From assembly GCF_004340685.1 (NCBI RefSeq), contig NZ_SLUN01000001.1, positions 62,001 through 126,000 on the forward strand: a stretch of 64,000 bases of DNA, given 5' to 3'. Below are positions 50,869 to 59,330 of this stretch, piece after piece. Within the stretch, counting starts at the first letter, position 1, and each line of letters opens with the position of its first letter. Source of the DNA: Hydrogenispora ethanolica. Lineage in GTDB: Bacteria; Bacillota; UBA4882; UBA8346. A program made the translations under genes and the position numbers. The notes under the pieces were generated by a model. The model ran no database searches, had not been told where the DNA came from, and saw only the letters and a list, made by a program, of their open reading frames with translations.

Positions 50869-50927
50869 GATATAGGCCTCCTTATTTTATTGAATTCAAT
50901 ATTAATCCAAGGGATGAAATGGCGGCA

Positions 50928-51422
50928 TTAATAGTTCAGCCCGCCGCCCATGGCGGGCACGATATACAGCTTGACCTCCATCGCGCCGGTGAAGCGCGGC
51001 GAATAGCCGCCGGACGCCAGCGCCTCCTCGGTCAGTGGGAAATACTTGACATAGGAGATGGGATTGGCCGGGCTGGCCTGGGCGATCTCATCCAGGATCA
51101 ACTGCCCGAGCTGGTCGCAGTCGTAGATCCCGGCCAGCTCCGTGACGCCGTCGGCCGCGGTCCGGTCGGGATTGACGATCGCCCATTGCACCGGCACCGC
51201 GTAACGGTATTGCTTGCGGTCGGTCCCCTCCGTCTTCCAGCCGGGCTGGATCAGGATATAGGGGCAGTCGGCGTCGGCCGGCGGCCGAGCCGGATCGCTC
51301 CCGACGAAGATGGCCGGGGCCTTGCCGTACTTGGCCTGACAAAAATCATGAATCGTCTGGCTCTGCCGGAGCCGGTCCCGCCAGCCGGCGATAATGCCGG
51401 TGAGTAACAAACCTGGAACCAT
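50928..51422 (-). CDS. Tail terminator/completion-like protein, first gene of the tail operon
   Basis: A 164-residue protein. It has an N-terminal helix (IIAGWRDRLRQSQTIHDFCQ), a core with CPYILIQPGWKTEG and YRYAVPVQWAIVN strands, and the final RFTGAMEVKLYIVPAMGGG. Size and position (before the tube gene) fit tail terminators of the lambda U kind; the assignment rests mainly on position. GGGGG precedes the ATG. No capsid or connector gene lies upstream. Confidence 0.55.
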   Translation of the reverse strand: MVPGLLLTGIIAGWRDRLRQSQTIHDFCQAKYGKAPAIFVGSDPARPPADADCPYILIQPGWKTEGTDRKQYRYAVPVQWAIVNPDRTAADGVTELAGIYDCDQLGQLILDEIAQASPANPISYVKYFPLTEEALASGGYSPRFTGAMEVKLYIVPAMGGGLNY

Positions 51423-51608
51423 TGGGATTCCCCCTTTCCCCGCCGTTCCCGTCCCGGATCCTGGAATCCGGGACGGGAGCGGCAGCGACTTCTGTTTGGA
51501 ACTGCAGTTTTACTTTCTTTGGTAGGCCTACGTTCTTCTGCTTCTGGCTTTCTTCTTTTCGGTTCCGCGTTTCGCGGGGCGCGGCCGTTCCTTCTCGAAC
51601 CGCCGCGT

Positions 51609-51646
51609 AAAAAAACCGCTCCCCATCGTCCGGACGATGGGCAACG
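51609..51646 (-). terminator. Strong intrinsic terminator in the tail-operon leader
   Basis: CCCATCGTCCGGACGATGGG is a perfect palindrome, extended by CCG/CGG pairs, followed on the minus strand by seven Ts (51615-51609). It lies about 190 bases before the first tail gene and downstream of the only visible promoters. Confidence 0.75.
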
Positions 51647-51784
51647 GTCGCGGTCCGGCGCGCGCGGCGCCGGAGCCATCTATGTCGAATCCGCTCCCGG
51701 GACCGGTCCCGCCGATCCTTCGATCGGCTGCCGCGCCGGAAAAACGGATGAACGACCCAGCCCGGCCGGAGGACGCCGGGCATC

Positions 51785-51852
51785 AAAAAATCCGCCGGCC
51801 AAAACGGCTCAAAGCGGATGATAGTGTCTTTGATTCTTTCTTTTCGGTCGAT
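51785..51852 (-). ncRNA. sRNA-like unit A upstream of the tail operon
   Basis: Extended -10 TGATATAAT (TATAAT at 51864-51859) within the repeated block. Expected RNA from about 51852 to the T-run at 51790-51785, about 68 nt. It ends in ATCCGC/GCGGAT with an inner GCC/GGC stem, then six Ts. Confidence 0.5.
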
Positions 51853-51919
51853 GGTATCATTATATCACGGGTAAACCCGGTTTGGAGTATCGCTTCCGTA
51901 TCCGGTTTGTACGGCGTTC
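51849..51919 (-). repeat. 71-bp direct repeat, copy 1 (promoter region)
   Basis: Identical to 52008-52078 except at two positions. On the minus strand it has CGGGTTTACCCG, a 5-bp inverted repeat placed just before TGATATAAT, like an operator overlapping a promoter spacer. Confidence 0.85.
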
Positions 51920-51955
51920 CCCGCTCCGGTCTTCTCATTAGTGAACAGCAGAAAC

Positions 51956-52011
51956 AAAAAATCCGCCAGCTTTAGTTAAGGATGGATTGAGCTTCTCTCG
52001 ATTCTGGCGAT
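51956..52011 (-). ncRNA. sRNA-like unit B upstream of the tail operon
   Basis: TATAAT at 52023-52018 with TG extension. Expected RNA from about 52011 to the T-run at 51961-51956, about 56 nt. CGCCAG near the 5' end pairs with CTGGCG directly before GATTTTTT, so almost the whole RNA is one hairpin with a long loop. It shares its promoter block and CGGATTTTTTG end with unit A but differs inside. Confidence 0.5.
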
Positions 52012-52078
52012 GGTACCATTATATCACGGGTGAACCCGGTTTGGAGTATCGCTTCCGTATCCGGTTTGTACGGCGTTC
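52008..52078 (-). repeat. 71-bp direct repeat, copy 2 (promoter region)
   Basis: Second copy of the block at 51849-51919, 159 bases away, 69 of 71 bases identical. Here the operator-like element reads CGGGTTCACCCG. Confidence 0.85.
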
Positions 52079-52435
52079 TTCCCCAGCCTTTTCCCTGAGC
52101 TCTAACCCTCATTCTTGCTTTCTTCCCGACATTGGACTCGCGTCGGCCGTCCCTGGCCTTCCCGGCCCCGAGGAGAAACGAAGGTCTTGTAGGCCGCCAA
52201 ACTTCTTAACCCCCAAAAGGCTCCACCGCACTGTAGTTCGTTTCTCCCTGAGGGAGAAAGATAGAATGAGGGGTGGGTCCCAGAGCCAGTTTCTTATTCT
52301 TTGGCGGATAACTTGATAATCATCATGCGACTGGGTATCACTCCCCGCGCCCGGCCTCCCTTACCGGCGGTATCCGGGTCAATGCCGCGCGACGGCGGTG
52401 ATTTCATCCGCCAGCGACGCCGCGCTATTCCCGCT

Positions 52436-53986
52436 TCACCCCGTCCGCCGCCGCTGCGCCGGCTCCGGCTCCCGGAGCAGCTGCGGCGCGGTCAGGATGC
52501 CGCGCCGGACCGCCGCCGCCAGCACCCCGGGGTCGGTCAACGGCTGATCCTGGCTGAGTCCGGCGACGGCCTCAATGATCCGCAACGCCTGGTCGAGCAG
52601 TTCCCGCTTGCGCAGCAGTACCGAGCGCTCGTGGCGCATATCGGGCATGCCCTGCCAGGCGTCGCGGATCACCCCCTGAACGATCTGGCAGCTCTCCACG
52701 ATCTCGGCCGGAGTGGCCGCGTGATCCCCTTCGCAGAAGCCCACCACGTGGACGATATGCGGCCGGACCTGGAGCGACAATAAAGTTGTGGCGGCCAGCT
52801 GGCCCTTGGCGATGGCCGGCTGCGGCGCCAGGCTGGCCAGTCCGGCCCGGACCTCGCGCCAGATCCGGAAGTTGTCGTCCGCCAGCTGCCCGACGATCTC
52901 CAGCTTGGCGAGCATCTTGGCCAGATCGGCCGCTGGCGCGATCCCCGCCGGCGTATTCCACATCAGTTGCAGGATGAAGTCGTTCACGCCCTGAGCCTTG
53001 GCGTTAAAGGCCGCCAGGTACGCCGCTCCCACGGCCACCTCGTCGGCGGCGCCGCGCAGGCTCCATTGGTGGGCGTCATTCACCTCCACCGGCAGCTGGC
53101 GTTGGGCATACCAGGCCATCGCCGCCTGGTTTTCGCGGATCGCCGCTTCCAGCGGCCGCTCCGAACGGCCGTCTAGGGCGCTGTACCAAAAGAGGGGGAT
53201 CGCCGCCCAGGCGTTGTGCAGTTCCCTCACGCTCAACTCCGCCCACTGCAGCAGGTCCTGGGTCCCGCTATAGATGCGCAGCAGCGGATAGTTGCCGGTC
53301 TGGGCGGCCCGGTACAGCCGGCCCAGATCCTCCGGCCGGCGCAGCGGCACCCCTCCGGCGCCCTGCTGAGCCGGGTCCATCTTTTCCGGCCGGAAGAAAA
53401 ACTGCTGGGCGTTTTGATCGGGGCCGATCGAGATCACATCCAGCGCCTTGGATTCGGCCAGCGTCGCCACGCCGCGGACGGTCTCCTCCAGATCGGGCAG
53501 TCCGAAATGGTGCCGGATGATCGGGTACGGCTCCTGCAGCGCGATCCGCTCCCGGAAAGTCCGGCCCCAGGAATTCTCTCCGGGGGCGTGCGGCTTGCCC
53601 TGCAGCCAACGGCGGACCTCGGCCTCGTTCTCCGTGCCGTCGAAAGTCATGGCAAAGATTCCGCTCTGTTCGGCCTCGCGGCAGACCGGCGGGGTTCCGC
53701 CGCAGAGCCAGACCGTCTTCTCCACGAGCTTCTCCTCCCGGAGCCTGGTGGCCAACTCGGCAAAGAGTTTCGCCGCCACCTGGGGCGTTAGGCGGTAACT
53801 GAGCGCCACAAAGTCCGGCCGTTCGGCGGCCACCGCCTCCAGGATCGCCGCCACCGACCAGCCGACTCCGGCGAAGACGGTTTGATAGCCGCATTCCTCG
53901 GCCAACTGCAGAAAGCGGTGGATCCCCGCCACGTGAATGCAGTTGCCAAGCGTGCAACCCCAGATCTTCAAGCCGTTCACCTTCAT
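52436..53986 (-). CDS. B12-binding-domain protein, mutase-like
   Basis: A 516-residue soluble protein. Residues 1-130 resemble a cobalamin-binding Rossmann domain: KIWGCTLGNCIHVAGIHRFLQLAEECGYQTVFAGVG. The usual D-x-H-x-x-G is altered to C-I-H-V-A-G, keeping the cobalt-ligand histidine and glycine. The rest (about 150-480) is barrel-like, with VEVNDAHQWSLRGAADEVAVGAAYLAAFNA and a QLMWNTPAG stretch reminiscent of glutamate-mutase catalytic subunits. A B12-dependent amino-acid mutase or its relative is likely; the substrate is unknown. The ATG follows the opine-dehydrogenase TAG directly (TAGATG), with GGAGGG upstream. Confidence 0.6.
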   Translation of the reverse strand: MKVNGLKIWGCTLGNCIHVAGIHRFLQLAEECGYQTVFAGVGWSVAAILEAVAAERPDFVALSYRLTPQVAAKLFAELATRLREEKLVEKTVWLCGGTPPVCREAEQSGIFAMTFDGTENEAEVRRWLQGKPHAPGENSWGRTFRERIALQEPYPIIRHHFGLPDLEETVRGVATLAESKALDVISIGPDQNAQQFFFRPEKMDPAQQGAGGVPLRRPEDLGRLYRAAQTGNYPLLRIYSGTQDLLQWAELSVRELHNAWAAIPLFWYSALDGRSERPLEAAIRENQAAMAWYAQRQLPVEVNDAHQWSLRGAADEVAVGAAYLAAFNAKAQGVNDFILQLMWNTPAGIAPAADLAKMLAKLEIVGQLADDNFRIWREVRAGLASLAPQPAIAKGQLAATTLLSLQVRPHIVHVVGFCEGDHAATPAEIVESCQIVQGVIRDAWQGMPDMRHERSVLLRKRELLDQALRIIEAVAGLSQDQPLTDPGVLAAAVRRGILTAPQLLREPEPAQRRRTG

Positions 53987-55075
53987 CTAAAATCCCTCCA
54001 ATGCGATATGCCGGATCTGCTTCTGGGTGAGGCCGGCCAGGCCCATCCGCTCGACGGTCCGGCCCTCCCGCCAATAGTCGCACTCATTCATCAGTCCGGC
54101 CAGCCCGATCAGGTGCCGGATCGTCGGCGTGGCCACGCCCAGGGTCTCGCCGATGGAAGCGATGGGCACCAGGCTCATCGGCACGTCCTCCCAGAGATAG
54201 CGGTGGTCGATGGTGGCCGGCGCCTGAATCCCCTTGTAGCCGGAGTTATTCCTGATGGCCTGGTAGAGCGTTTTGCCATGGGCGTCGTAGGCCATATACA
54301 GCCACTCCCGGGCGGTCATCGCCCGGATGCCGAGCGCCGCCGCCACCGCCACCCGTTCGGCGTCGACCCGCTCCAGCACCTGGGCCACAGCCTTGGTGAT
54401 CCCCTCGAAATAGAACTGGAACTCGCCCCGGGTCGACTCGATCCGGGCCGCGTTCAACACCATCAGCGCCGGATGGAAGACCGCGCCGATATTGTCGAGG
54501 CCGGTCTTGATGACATTATCCCCCGGCACGAACTGCGGGAAGACCGGATGGATCCGTTCGAGCAGGTCGACGGTCTGATGGCCCGGCAGGGCGGCCAGCG
54601 GCACCGAGTTTTTGATGCCGAAGACCTTCACCTGGCCCGGATTGGTGTTGCGGCAGGCATAGAGCAGGGTCTGGGCCTCCCCCAGCAATACTTCTTGGTG
54701 GACGCCCGCCTCTTTGAAGACTTGGCGAAACTCGAAGGCGCCGCCGGTCCGGCCGGGGTTCAGGATGATCGCCTGGCCGTCGCGGAGATGGGGGGCCAAT
54801 TCCGCGGCCAGATAGCGGTGGCCGCTGGCCGGGACCACCACCATCAGCACATCGGCGTCGCGGACCGCCTCGGCAATGTCCGAGGTCACCAACTCAACCG
54901 GACCTTTTCCTTCCACCACGCCCGACAGCTCGATCCCGCCGGCGTTGCGGATCGGAATCAGCCGCGCCTCGCTGCGGTTGAACAAACGCACCGAGTAACC
55001 CATGCATCCCAGATGTCCGGCCATGGCCATGCCGCCGTGGCCCGCTCCCAATACTGCAAAACGGAGTTGACTCAT
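53987..55075 (-). CDS. Octopine/nopaline-type dehydrogenase
   Basis: A 362-residue NAD(P)-dependent opine dehydrogenase. The Rossmann loop is FAVLGAGHGGMAMAGHLG. VVVPASGHRYLAAELAPHL follows, and the C-terminal Octopine_DH domain holds ESTRGEFQFYFEGIT and AYDAHGKTLYQAI. FHPALMVLNAARI contains the conserved histidine of the family. Such enzymes reduce the imine of an amino acid and a 2-oxo acid. AAGGGGG precedes the ATG. It is co-transcribed with the B12 protein, suggesting one pathway around a rearranged amino acid. Confidence 0.85.
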   Translation of the reverse strand: MSQLRFAVLGAGHGGMAMAGHLGCMGYSVRLFNRSEARLIPIRNAGGIELSGVVEGKGPVELVTSDIAEAVRDADVLMVVVPASGHRYLAAELAPHLRDGQAIILNPGRTGGAFEFRQVFKEAGVHQEVLLGEAQTLLYACRNTNPGQVKVFGIKNSVPLAALPGHQTVDLLERIHPVFPQFVPGDNVIKTGLDNIGAVFHPALMVLNAARIESTRGEFQFYFEGITKAVAQVLERVDAERVAVAAALGIRAMTAREWLYMAYDAHGKTLYQAIRNNSGYKGIQAPATIDHRYLWEDVPMSLVPIASIGETLGVATPTIRHLIGLAGLMNECDYWREGRTVERMGLAGLTQKQIRHIALEGF

Positions 55076-55164
55076 ATTCGGATACCCCCTTCATTTGGGT
55101 TGTTTTTTGGTAACCGATAGGTCTCTCAAAGAGCTGTGGTAACCCGGCTAAAAAGCCGGAAGGG

Positions 55165-55700
55165 TCACAGCGATTGCTTGAAGCAAGTGATAAAGTCAGC
55201 CGGCAGCGCCTCCCAGATCTCGACCGGCTTTAATAGGTATTCATGATGGGTGGTTCCCAGAAGTCCGGCAACATGCTGGGCATAATCCCGGTCGGCGCCG
55301 TCCTCCGTAGCCACGCTGAAAGTGTGCATCTTGGTCCGGTCCTCGCGGATCAGGGCGGTGATCAGGCTGGAATCCAGCCCGCCCCTGAGAAAGCTGCCCA
55401 GGGGCACATCGGCCATGAGCCGTTTGCGGACCACCGCCCGGAGCCGGGCCCTGAATTCGGCCAGGCGCTCCTCCCAGCTCATCTCGGCTTCAAATTTGCG
55501 CGGCATCCGGTAGTAGGGCTGGCAGTCCTGGTCGGCTGCTGTCCGCCCGCCGGGTCGACGATGGCCAGCCGGGTGTGGCCCAGCTTGAACCAGTCGCCGA
55601 CCGCCACTCCGTGGTCGTCGGGGCCGCGGTGTTTCAACTTAAAGAGCGGCAGCGGCAGCGCCGCGATGTCATTCCCAAAATAGCCACAGATGCCGCACAT
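55165..55700 (-). pseudogene. asnB: Wrecked asparagine synthetase (asnB)
   Basis: The N-terminal piece (from 55700) starts MCGICGYFG with the glutaminase cysteine and runs to RLAIVDPAGGQQP. The frame then shifts by deletion into RMPRKFEAEMSWEERLAEFR and the synthetase domain. A whole AsnB has about 600 residues; only about 50 plus 115 remain. The PP-loop serine is lost (RGGLDSS instead of SGGLDSS), and the C-terminus stops at CFKQSL. It lies in front of the opine dehydrogenase on the same strand, so the operon may once have included an amidating step. Confidence 0.85.
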
Positions 55701-56170
55701 CAAAATTCCTCCTTAGATTGTCGTCGTGTCGTGCCGACGCCCCGGAAAACGGTTTGAGATACGCCGCACCCCGCGGGAGAGGGCTCTTCCGAAACTTCGG
55801 CCGGGGGAAAAGTATAGGGGATTCCGTTCCGGGGATACGAAAAGGCCATGGAGGAAAGACCATGGCCTAAAAAACCAGTTTGACCTCTCTTGCAACGCTG
55901 ACGAAGTTAGCTGACGGGTTCGGATTGAAGAGTAACCCTAGCCGGCCGAGGGGTTCGGCCGTCATTCACCCCGGAAATTGGTTCCCCCGTTCCCCGGTTA
56001 TGGGGATTAAGCGTTCCTGGCAATTATGCGGTTGTTTGGCGAGGCCGCGTCCGGCTTCAAGCCAGCCACGGCGCGAAGTGGTTAAGCTTTATTTTAACAA
56101 AGTTGACCAAAAAAGTCAATCTGACCCTATTGCCGTCCGGCTGCGGCGCCTGCCCCAAACCCGCGCCGGC
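55701..56170. other. Intergenic region between asnB remnant and ClC gene
   Basis: The main element is a hairpin, AGGCCATGG (55843-55851) with CCATGGCCT (55860-55868), followed by TTTT on the minus strand; it could end the ClC transcript or attenuate the downstream operon. The rest shows no gene: short open frames lack ribosome sites. Confidence 0.45.
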
Positions 56171-57508
56171 TCAGCTGTTTTTGTGAAAAAGCGCCTTCCT
56201 TAGCAAATACAGGATCTTGCCCGGCTGATTCCGGATCTCCAGGTCATCCACTTTTTCAAGCTCTTTCATCAAGGGGACGTTGATCGAGGCGCTTTTGCTA
56301 ACCCCCAGAATCTGGCTGGCATAGACGCTACGATGGCCGGCCGCGGTGTAGCTGACCAGACAGGCAATGGCCGCGTATGGGCCGATCTGCGGTCCTAAGA
56401 TCTCAATCGCCATGACCGATGCGGCGATGGGCGTGTTGGCCGCCCCGGCCAGCAGGGCCACCATGCCGATGGCCGCGAAAGCGCCGGTGTTCAAATGAAA
56501 GAGCTGGGCCAACGCGCTCCCGGCGGTGGAACCGATGAAAAAGACCGGGGTCAGGATGCCGCCGCTCCCACCCATGCTCAAGGTAATCGCGGTGAAAAGA
56601 ATTTTGCCCAGGAAAGCCAGAGGCGGCACCGGGCCGCCGTTGATGGCCGCCTCCAGGGTCTCGACGCCGAGCCCCAGATAGAGCGGGGAGAAGATCAGGG
56701 CCAGTCCGGCCAAGATCGCGCCGCCGACCAATCCCAGCCACGGCTTCCCGACCGGCAACTTCTTCGCGTAGGTCTCGGCGAGCTTTAGGGCTTCCACCAG
56801 CAATAACGCGACGAGGCCAAAGAAGACCCCGGCCAACAGCATCTCCATGAGGAGCAACTGCGAAAAGCGGGGCAAGAGGATCGCCTGGTGAAAATAGTGA
56901 ATCCCGAAGCTGGTGGCGATCTGGAAACTGACGATGGCCGCCACCAGCGCCGGAAACAGCACTTCCTGCAGGACTTTGCCCAGGACCAGCACTTCCACGG
57001 CGAATAGCGCCCCGGCGATGGGCGTCCCGAAGACCGCCGCGAAACCGGCGCTGATGCCGCAGATGACCAGCTTCTTGCGGTCTTCCTTGGTCAGTTTCAG
57101 GAGATCGGCCATGGACGAGGCCATGCCCGCGCCGATCTGGGCGCAGGGTCCCTCTTTGCCGGCCGAACCGCCGAAGGCCAGCGTGATAATGGTGGCGACC
57201 AGCTTCACCGGCACCACCATCAGTTTGATCTTGCCCCAGCGTTTATGAACCGCCTCGATCACCTTCTCGGTGCCGTGCCCTTCGGCGTCCGGCGCCAGAT
57301 GCTTCACCAGCAGGCTGCTGAGGAAGAGCGCCAGCGGCAGCAGCAAGAAATAGTAGCGGTGCCCCTGGACCGCCGCGCCGCTGAGGCCCAGCGCCTTCAG
57401 GAAGACGGTCGTCGACAGCCCGACCACCAATCCGACCAGCGTGGCCAGGATCGCCCATTTGATGATGCTCACGAATAATACCGTTTCCTCTAAGAAAGTC
57501 TTGCGCAT
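56171..57508 (-). CDS. ClC-family chloride channel/antiporter
   Basis: A 445-residue membrane protein with about ten hydrophobic segments. Key ClC motifs are present: EGHGTEKVIEAVH, GSAGKEGPCAQIGAGMAS with the gating glutamate, GTPIAGALFAVEVLVLG, SMGGSGGILTPVFFIG and AANTPIAASVMAIEILG. The gating glutamate suggests a proton-coupled antiporter. It lacks C-terminal CBS domains. The start at 57508 (MRKTFLEE) has GGGGGAT upstream; the frame open to 57565 does not. Confidence 0.92.
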   Translation of the reverse strand: MRKTFLEETVLFVSIIKWAILATLVGLVVGLSTTVFLKALGLSGAAVQGHRYYFLLLPLALFLSSLLVKHLAPDAEGHGTEKVIEAVHKRWGKIKLMVVPVKLVATIITLAFGGSAGKEGPCAQIGAGMASSMADLLKLTKEDRKKLVICGISAGFAAVFGTPIAGALFAVEVLVLGKVLQEVLFPALVAAIVSFQIATSFGIHYFHQAILLPRFSQLLLMEMLLAGVFFGLVALLLVEALKLAETYAKKLPVGKPWLGLVGGAILAGLALIFSPLYLGLGVETLEAAINGGPVPPLAFLGKILFTAITLSMGGSGGILTPVFFIGSTAGSALAQLFHLNTGAFAAIGMVALLAGAANTPIAASVMAIEILGPQIGPYAAIACLVSYTAAGHRSVYASQILGVSKSASINVPLMKELEKVDDLEIRNQPGKILYLLRKALFHKNS

Positions 57509-57906
57509 GATATCCCCCAATGGAATCGTCGGATGGAGCGACGCCCCGCCGCGCCTCATCTCCATCGCTTAAATTTTGGCTTCAATTGCCAGGACGGACT
57601 GGAACAGACTCGAAAACACGCCAAATACCGCGATGGGCGTCCGACCCGATCGCGGCGGATTGCAAAATGGCTTTCCGGGTGGAAAAATCCGAGACCCATT
57701 TCTTATTTTACCCCTCGTAGCTGCAATTTTCAAGTTTGCAACCGGCTGGAACAAAGAATCCGGAGGTGAACCCCTAAAAATTTTTATTTGAAAAAAAGCC
57801 GGGCCGGCGCGGGGATTGTAAATTTTTTTTACAAATTGGATGGATAATGTAGGAATTGATGGAAAGGACAGCGAATGATCCGGGTGTTACAAAGGAGGGC
57901 GCATAG
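57509..57906. other. Divergent intergenic region (ClC / response regulator)
   Basis: The stretch should hold both promoters. An inverted repeat TTGTAAA/TTTACAA (57816-57834) lies about 70 bases before the response-regulator start and could be an operator. The sequence right of 57780 is AT-rich. No gene or RNA is supported. Confidence 0.45.
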
Positions 57907-58290
57907 ATGGATAGCGTTTTAATCATTGACGATGAGCCGACGATTCTGTCCGTGATGGAGGAGATCCTGTGCGAGGCGGGCTATGCAGTGAGCACCGCGG
58001 CCAGCGGTTCCGCCGCCCTGGAAAAACTCAAACGGGAGCCGCCGCCCCGGCTAATCCTGGTCGACCTGTACATGCCGCAAATGGGCGGGAAAGAGTTCCT
58101 GGCGGCGCTCGGCGCCATTCCCGAACTCCGGGATATTCCGGTGATCCTGGTCACCGGCACCATCCCCGACCCCAGCGAATTTCCGCCTCAAGGCACCTAT
58201 GCCGATTCCATCGCCAAACCCTTCGACATCAACGATCTGCTCCAGCGGGTGGCGGCGCTGATTGCCGGGAATGCGGCGAAAGTGAGCTAA
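57907..58290 (+). CDS. Single-domain response regulator
   Basis: A 127-residue receiver domain with no output domain. It has the acidic pair in IIDDEPTIL, the phosphoacceptor aspartate in LILVDLYMPQMGG, the switch threonine in ILVTGT and the lysine in SIAKPFD. AAAGGAGGG precedes the ATG. It is probably a CheY/Spo0F-like relay protein. No kinase gene is adjacent. Confidence 0.9.
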   Translation: MDSVLIIDDEPTILSVMEEILCEAGYAVSTAASGSAALEKLKREPPPRLILVDLYMPQMGGKEFLAALGAIPELRDIPVILVTGTIPDPSEFPPQGTYADSIAKPFDINDLLQRVAALIAGNAAKVS

Positions 58291-58370
58291 ACCAAGCCCT
58301 TGGCCTACGCCAGGGGTGTACCAATCTTCGCTGGCCGGGGCGGATCACGCTCCGCCGCTCGGAGCGGCAT

Positions 58371-58513
58371 ATAGGTTGCAATCAGTTTTTATCCATTCAA
58401 AATCATTGCAACCTATTTCCTTGATTCATAAGTTGAAATAAATACCGCGATTTGTCCTTTTCCGGCCTCTTTCACGGCTGGAAAAGCTTATTCAAAAATT
58501 TATTTCAACTTAT
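58371..58513. repeat. Two consecutive long inverted repeats
   Basis: ATAGGTTGCAAT (58371-58382) pairs with ATTGCAACCTAT (58405-58416). Twelve bases on, ATAAGTTGAAATAAAT (58428-58443) pairs perfectly with ATTTATTTCAACTTAT (58498-58513), enclosing an inner TTTTCCGGCC/GGCTGGAAAA. There is no gene in 58291-58674. The nested layout resembles a small non-autonomous element or a folded RNA. Confidence 0.65.
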
Positions 58514-58674
58514 ATAGCTTTGCCATGCTTGGGACGGCCACGCCGGAGGAGAGTGTGAGGTGAGCTTACAAACGATGGTCGGAGCGGTAAAGCAAGGGGT
58601 CAAACTTGTCCAATCGTTTCGTTCTCTTCGGGAAAACAGCGCTGCCGTCACGCCAACCGGGGCTTTCTCCGGTT

Positions 58675-58842
58675 TTAACTGGCCAATTCCTCCGCCAGAC
58701 GATCGCGTTCGTTGAGCAAGCGGTCGACTTCGTCGCCCAGGCGTAAAACCTCCCAATCGGTCTGGCCTTTCTGTTCAAACAACCTGCCCAGCCGCTTCTT
58801 AATCTCTTCCAACCGCCTGTCTACATCTTTCAAACTACGCAC
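58675..58842 (-). CDS. Spo0E-like small regulator
   Basis: A 55-residue protein with a GTG start and GGGGAG nine bases upstream. It forms two helices: a charged first one (LKDVDRRLEEIKKRLGRLF) and WEVLRLGDEVDRLLNERDRLAEE. The second fits the Spo0E motif (S-x-E-LD-x-LIN), except that the serine is replaced by glycine. Spo0E-type phosphatases remove phosphate from Spo0A and hold back sporulation. The assignment rests on this short motif and the size. Confidence 0.55.
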   Translation of the reverse strand: MRSLKDVDRRLEEIKKRLGRLFEQKGQTDWEVLRLGDEVDRLLNERDRLAEELAS

Positions 58843-59330
58843 TGCACTCGACTCCCCATCGTTTTTTCACACGTTAAAAATTATATCGCATTGACTCGAA
58901 AAGGCAAGTCACAAATTTGTTAAAATTTTCTAGCTGGGACATCTTCGAAACCCTTCTGCCGAGCGGATTTCGAGCCTTTGGCTTCGGGGATTTCCGGCTC
59001 GTTTTCTTATCATGCCAGTGTGGATACAATTGCCCCACCGCCGGCGGGCTGAAAGATTTTATATGTCGTATACGTCTCCGACAATCCGGGCGCCTGTACC
59101 GGGGTGGCCGCGACATCCCCAACCAGACGGCGCTTTTCAAATTGCCGCCTCTCCAAACCATACCCACAAAAAGTAAAGCTTAAACGAGGTTTGCCTGTGA
59201 ATCGCCCCGCTGTTTGCGGCAGATCGCCCGCCATAGCCCGGAGAAGAATCCAGAGCCCCGATCCGGCGGCTTTATTTCCGCCCCCGGCGGGGCTATAGTA
59301 TTAGAATGGATCGCCGAGGCAGACGGGCGG

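Larger units (their letters stand above)
51423..52435. other. Kilobase regulatory region ahead of the tail operon
   Basis: No gene is supported here. The left part (51423-51650) carries a strong minus-strand terminator. The middle (51785-52078) holds two tandem sRNA-like units with a 71-bp repeat. The right part (52080-52435) contains inverted repeats (GGAGAAACGAA with TTCGTTTCTCC, and CTCCCTGAGGGAG) without clear assignment. No promoter directly ahead of the 51422 start is obvious, so transcription may come through these elements. Confidence 0.6.

Noticed and set aside
51251-51821. Open frames over the tail-operon leader on both strands
   Set aside because: They run through the terminator hairpins, are rich in Arg/Pro/Gly and have no ribosome site.
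29236-52435. Complete prophage integrated at the tRNA genes
   Set aside because: No integrase, terminase, portal, capsid or replication gene, and no duplicated tRNA end seen at the right side.
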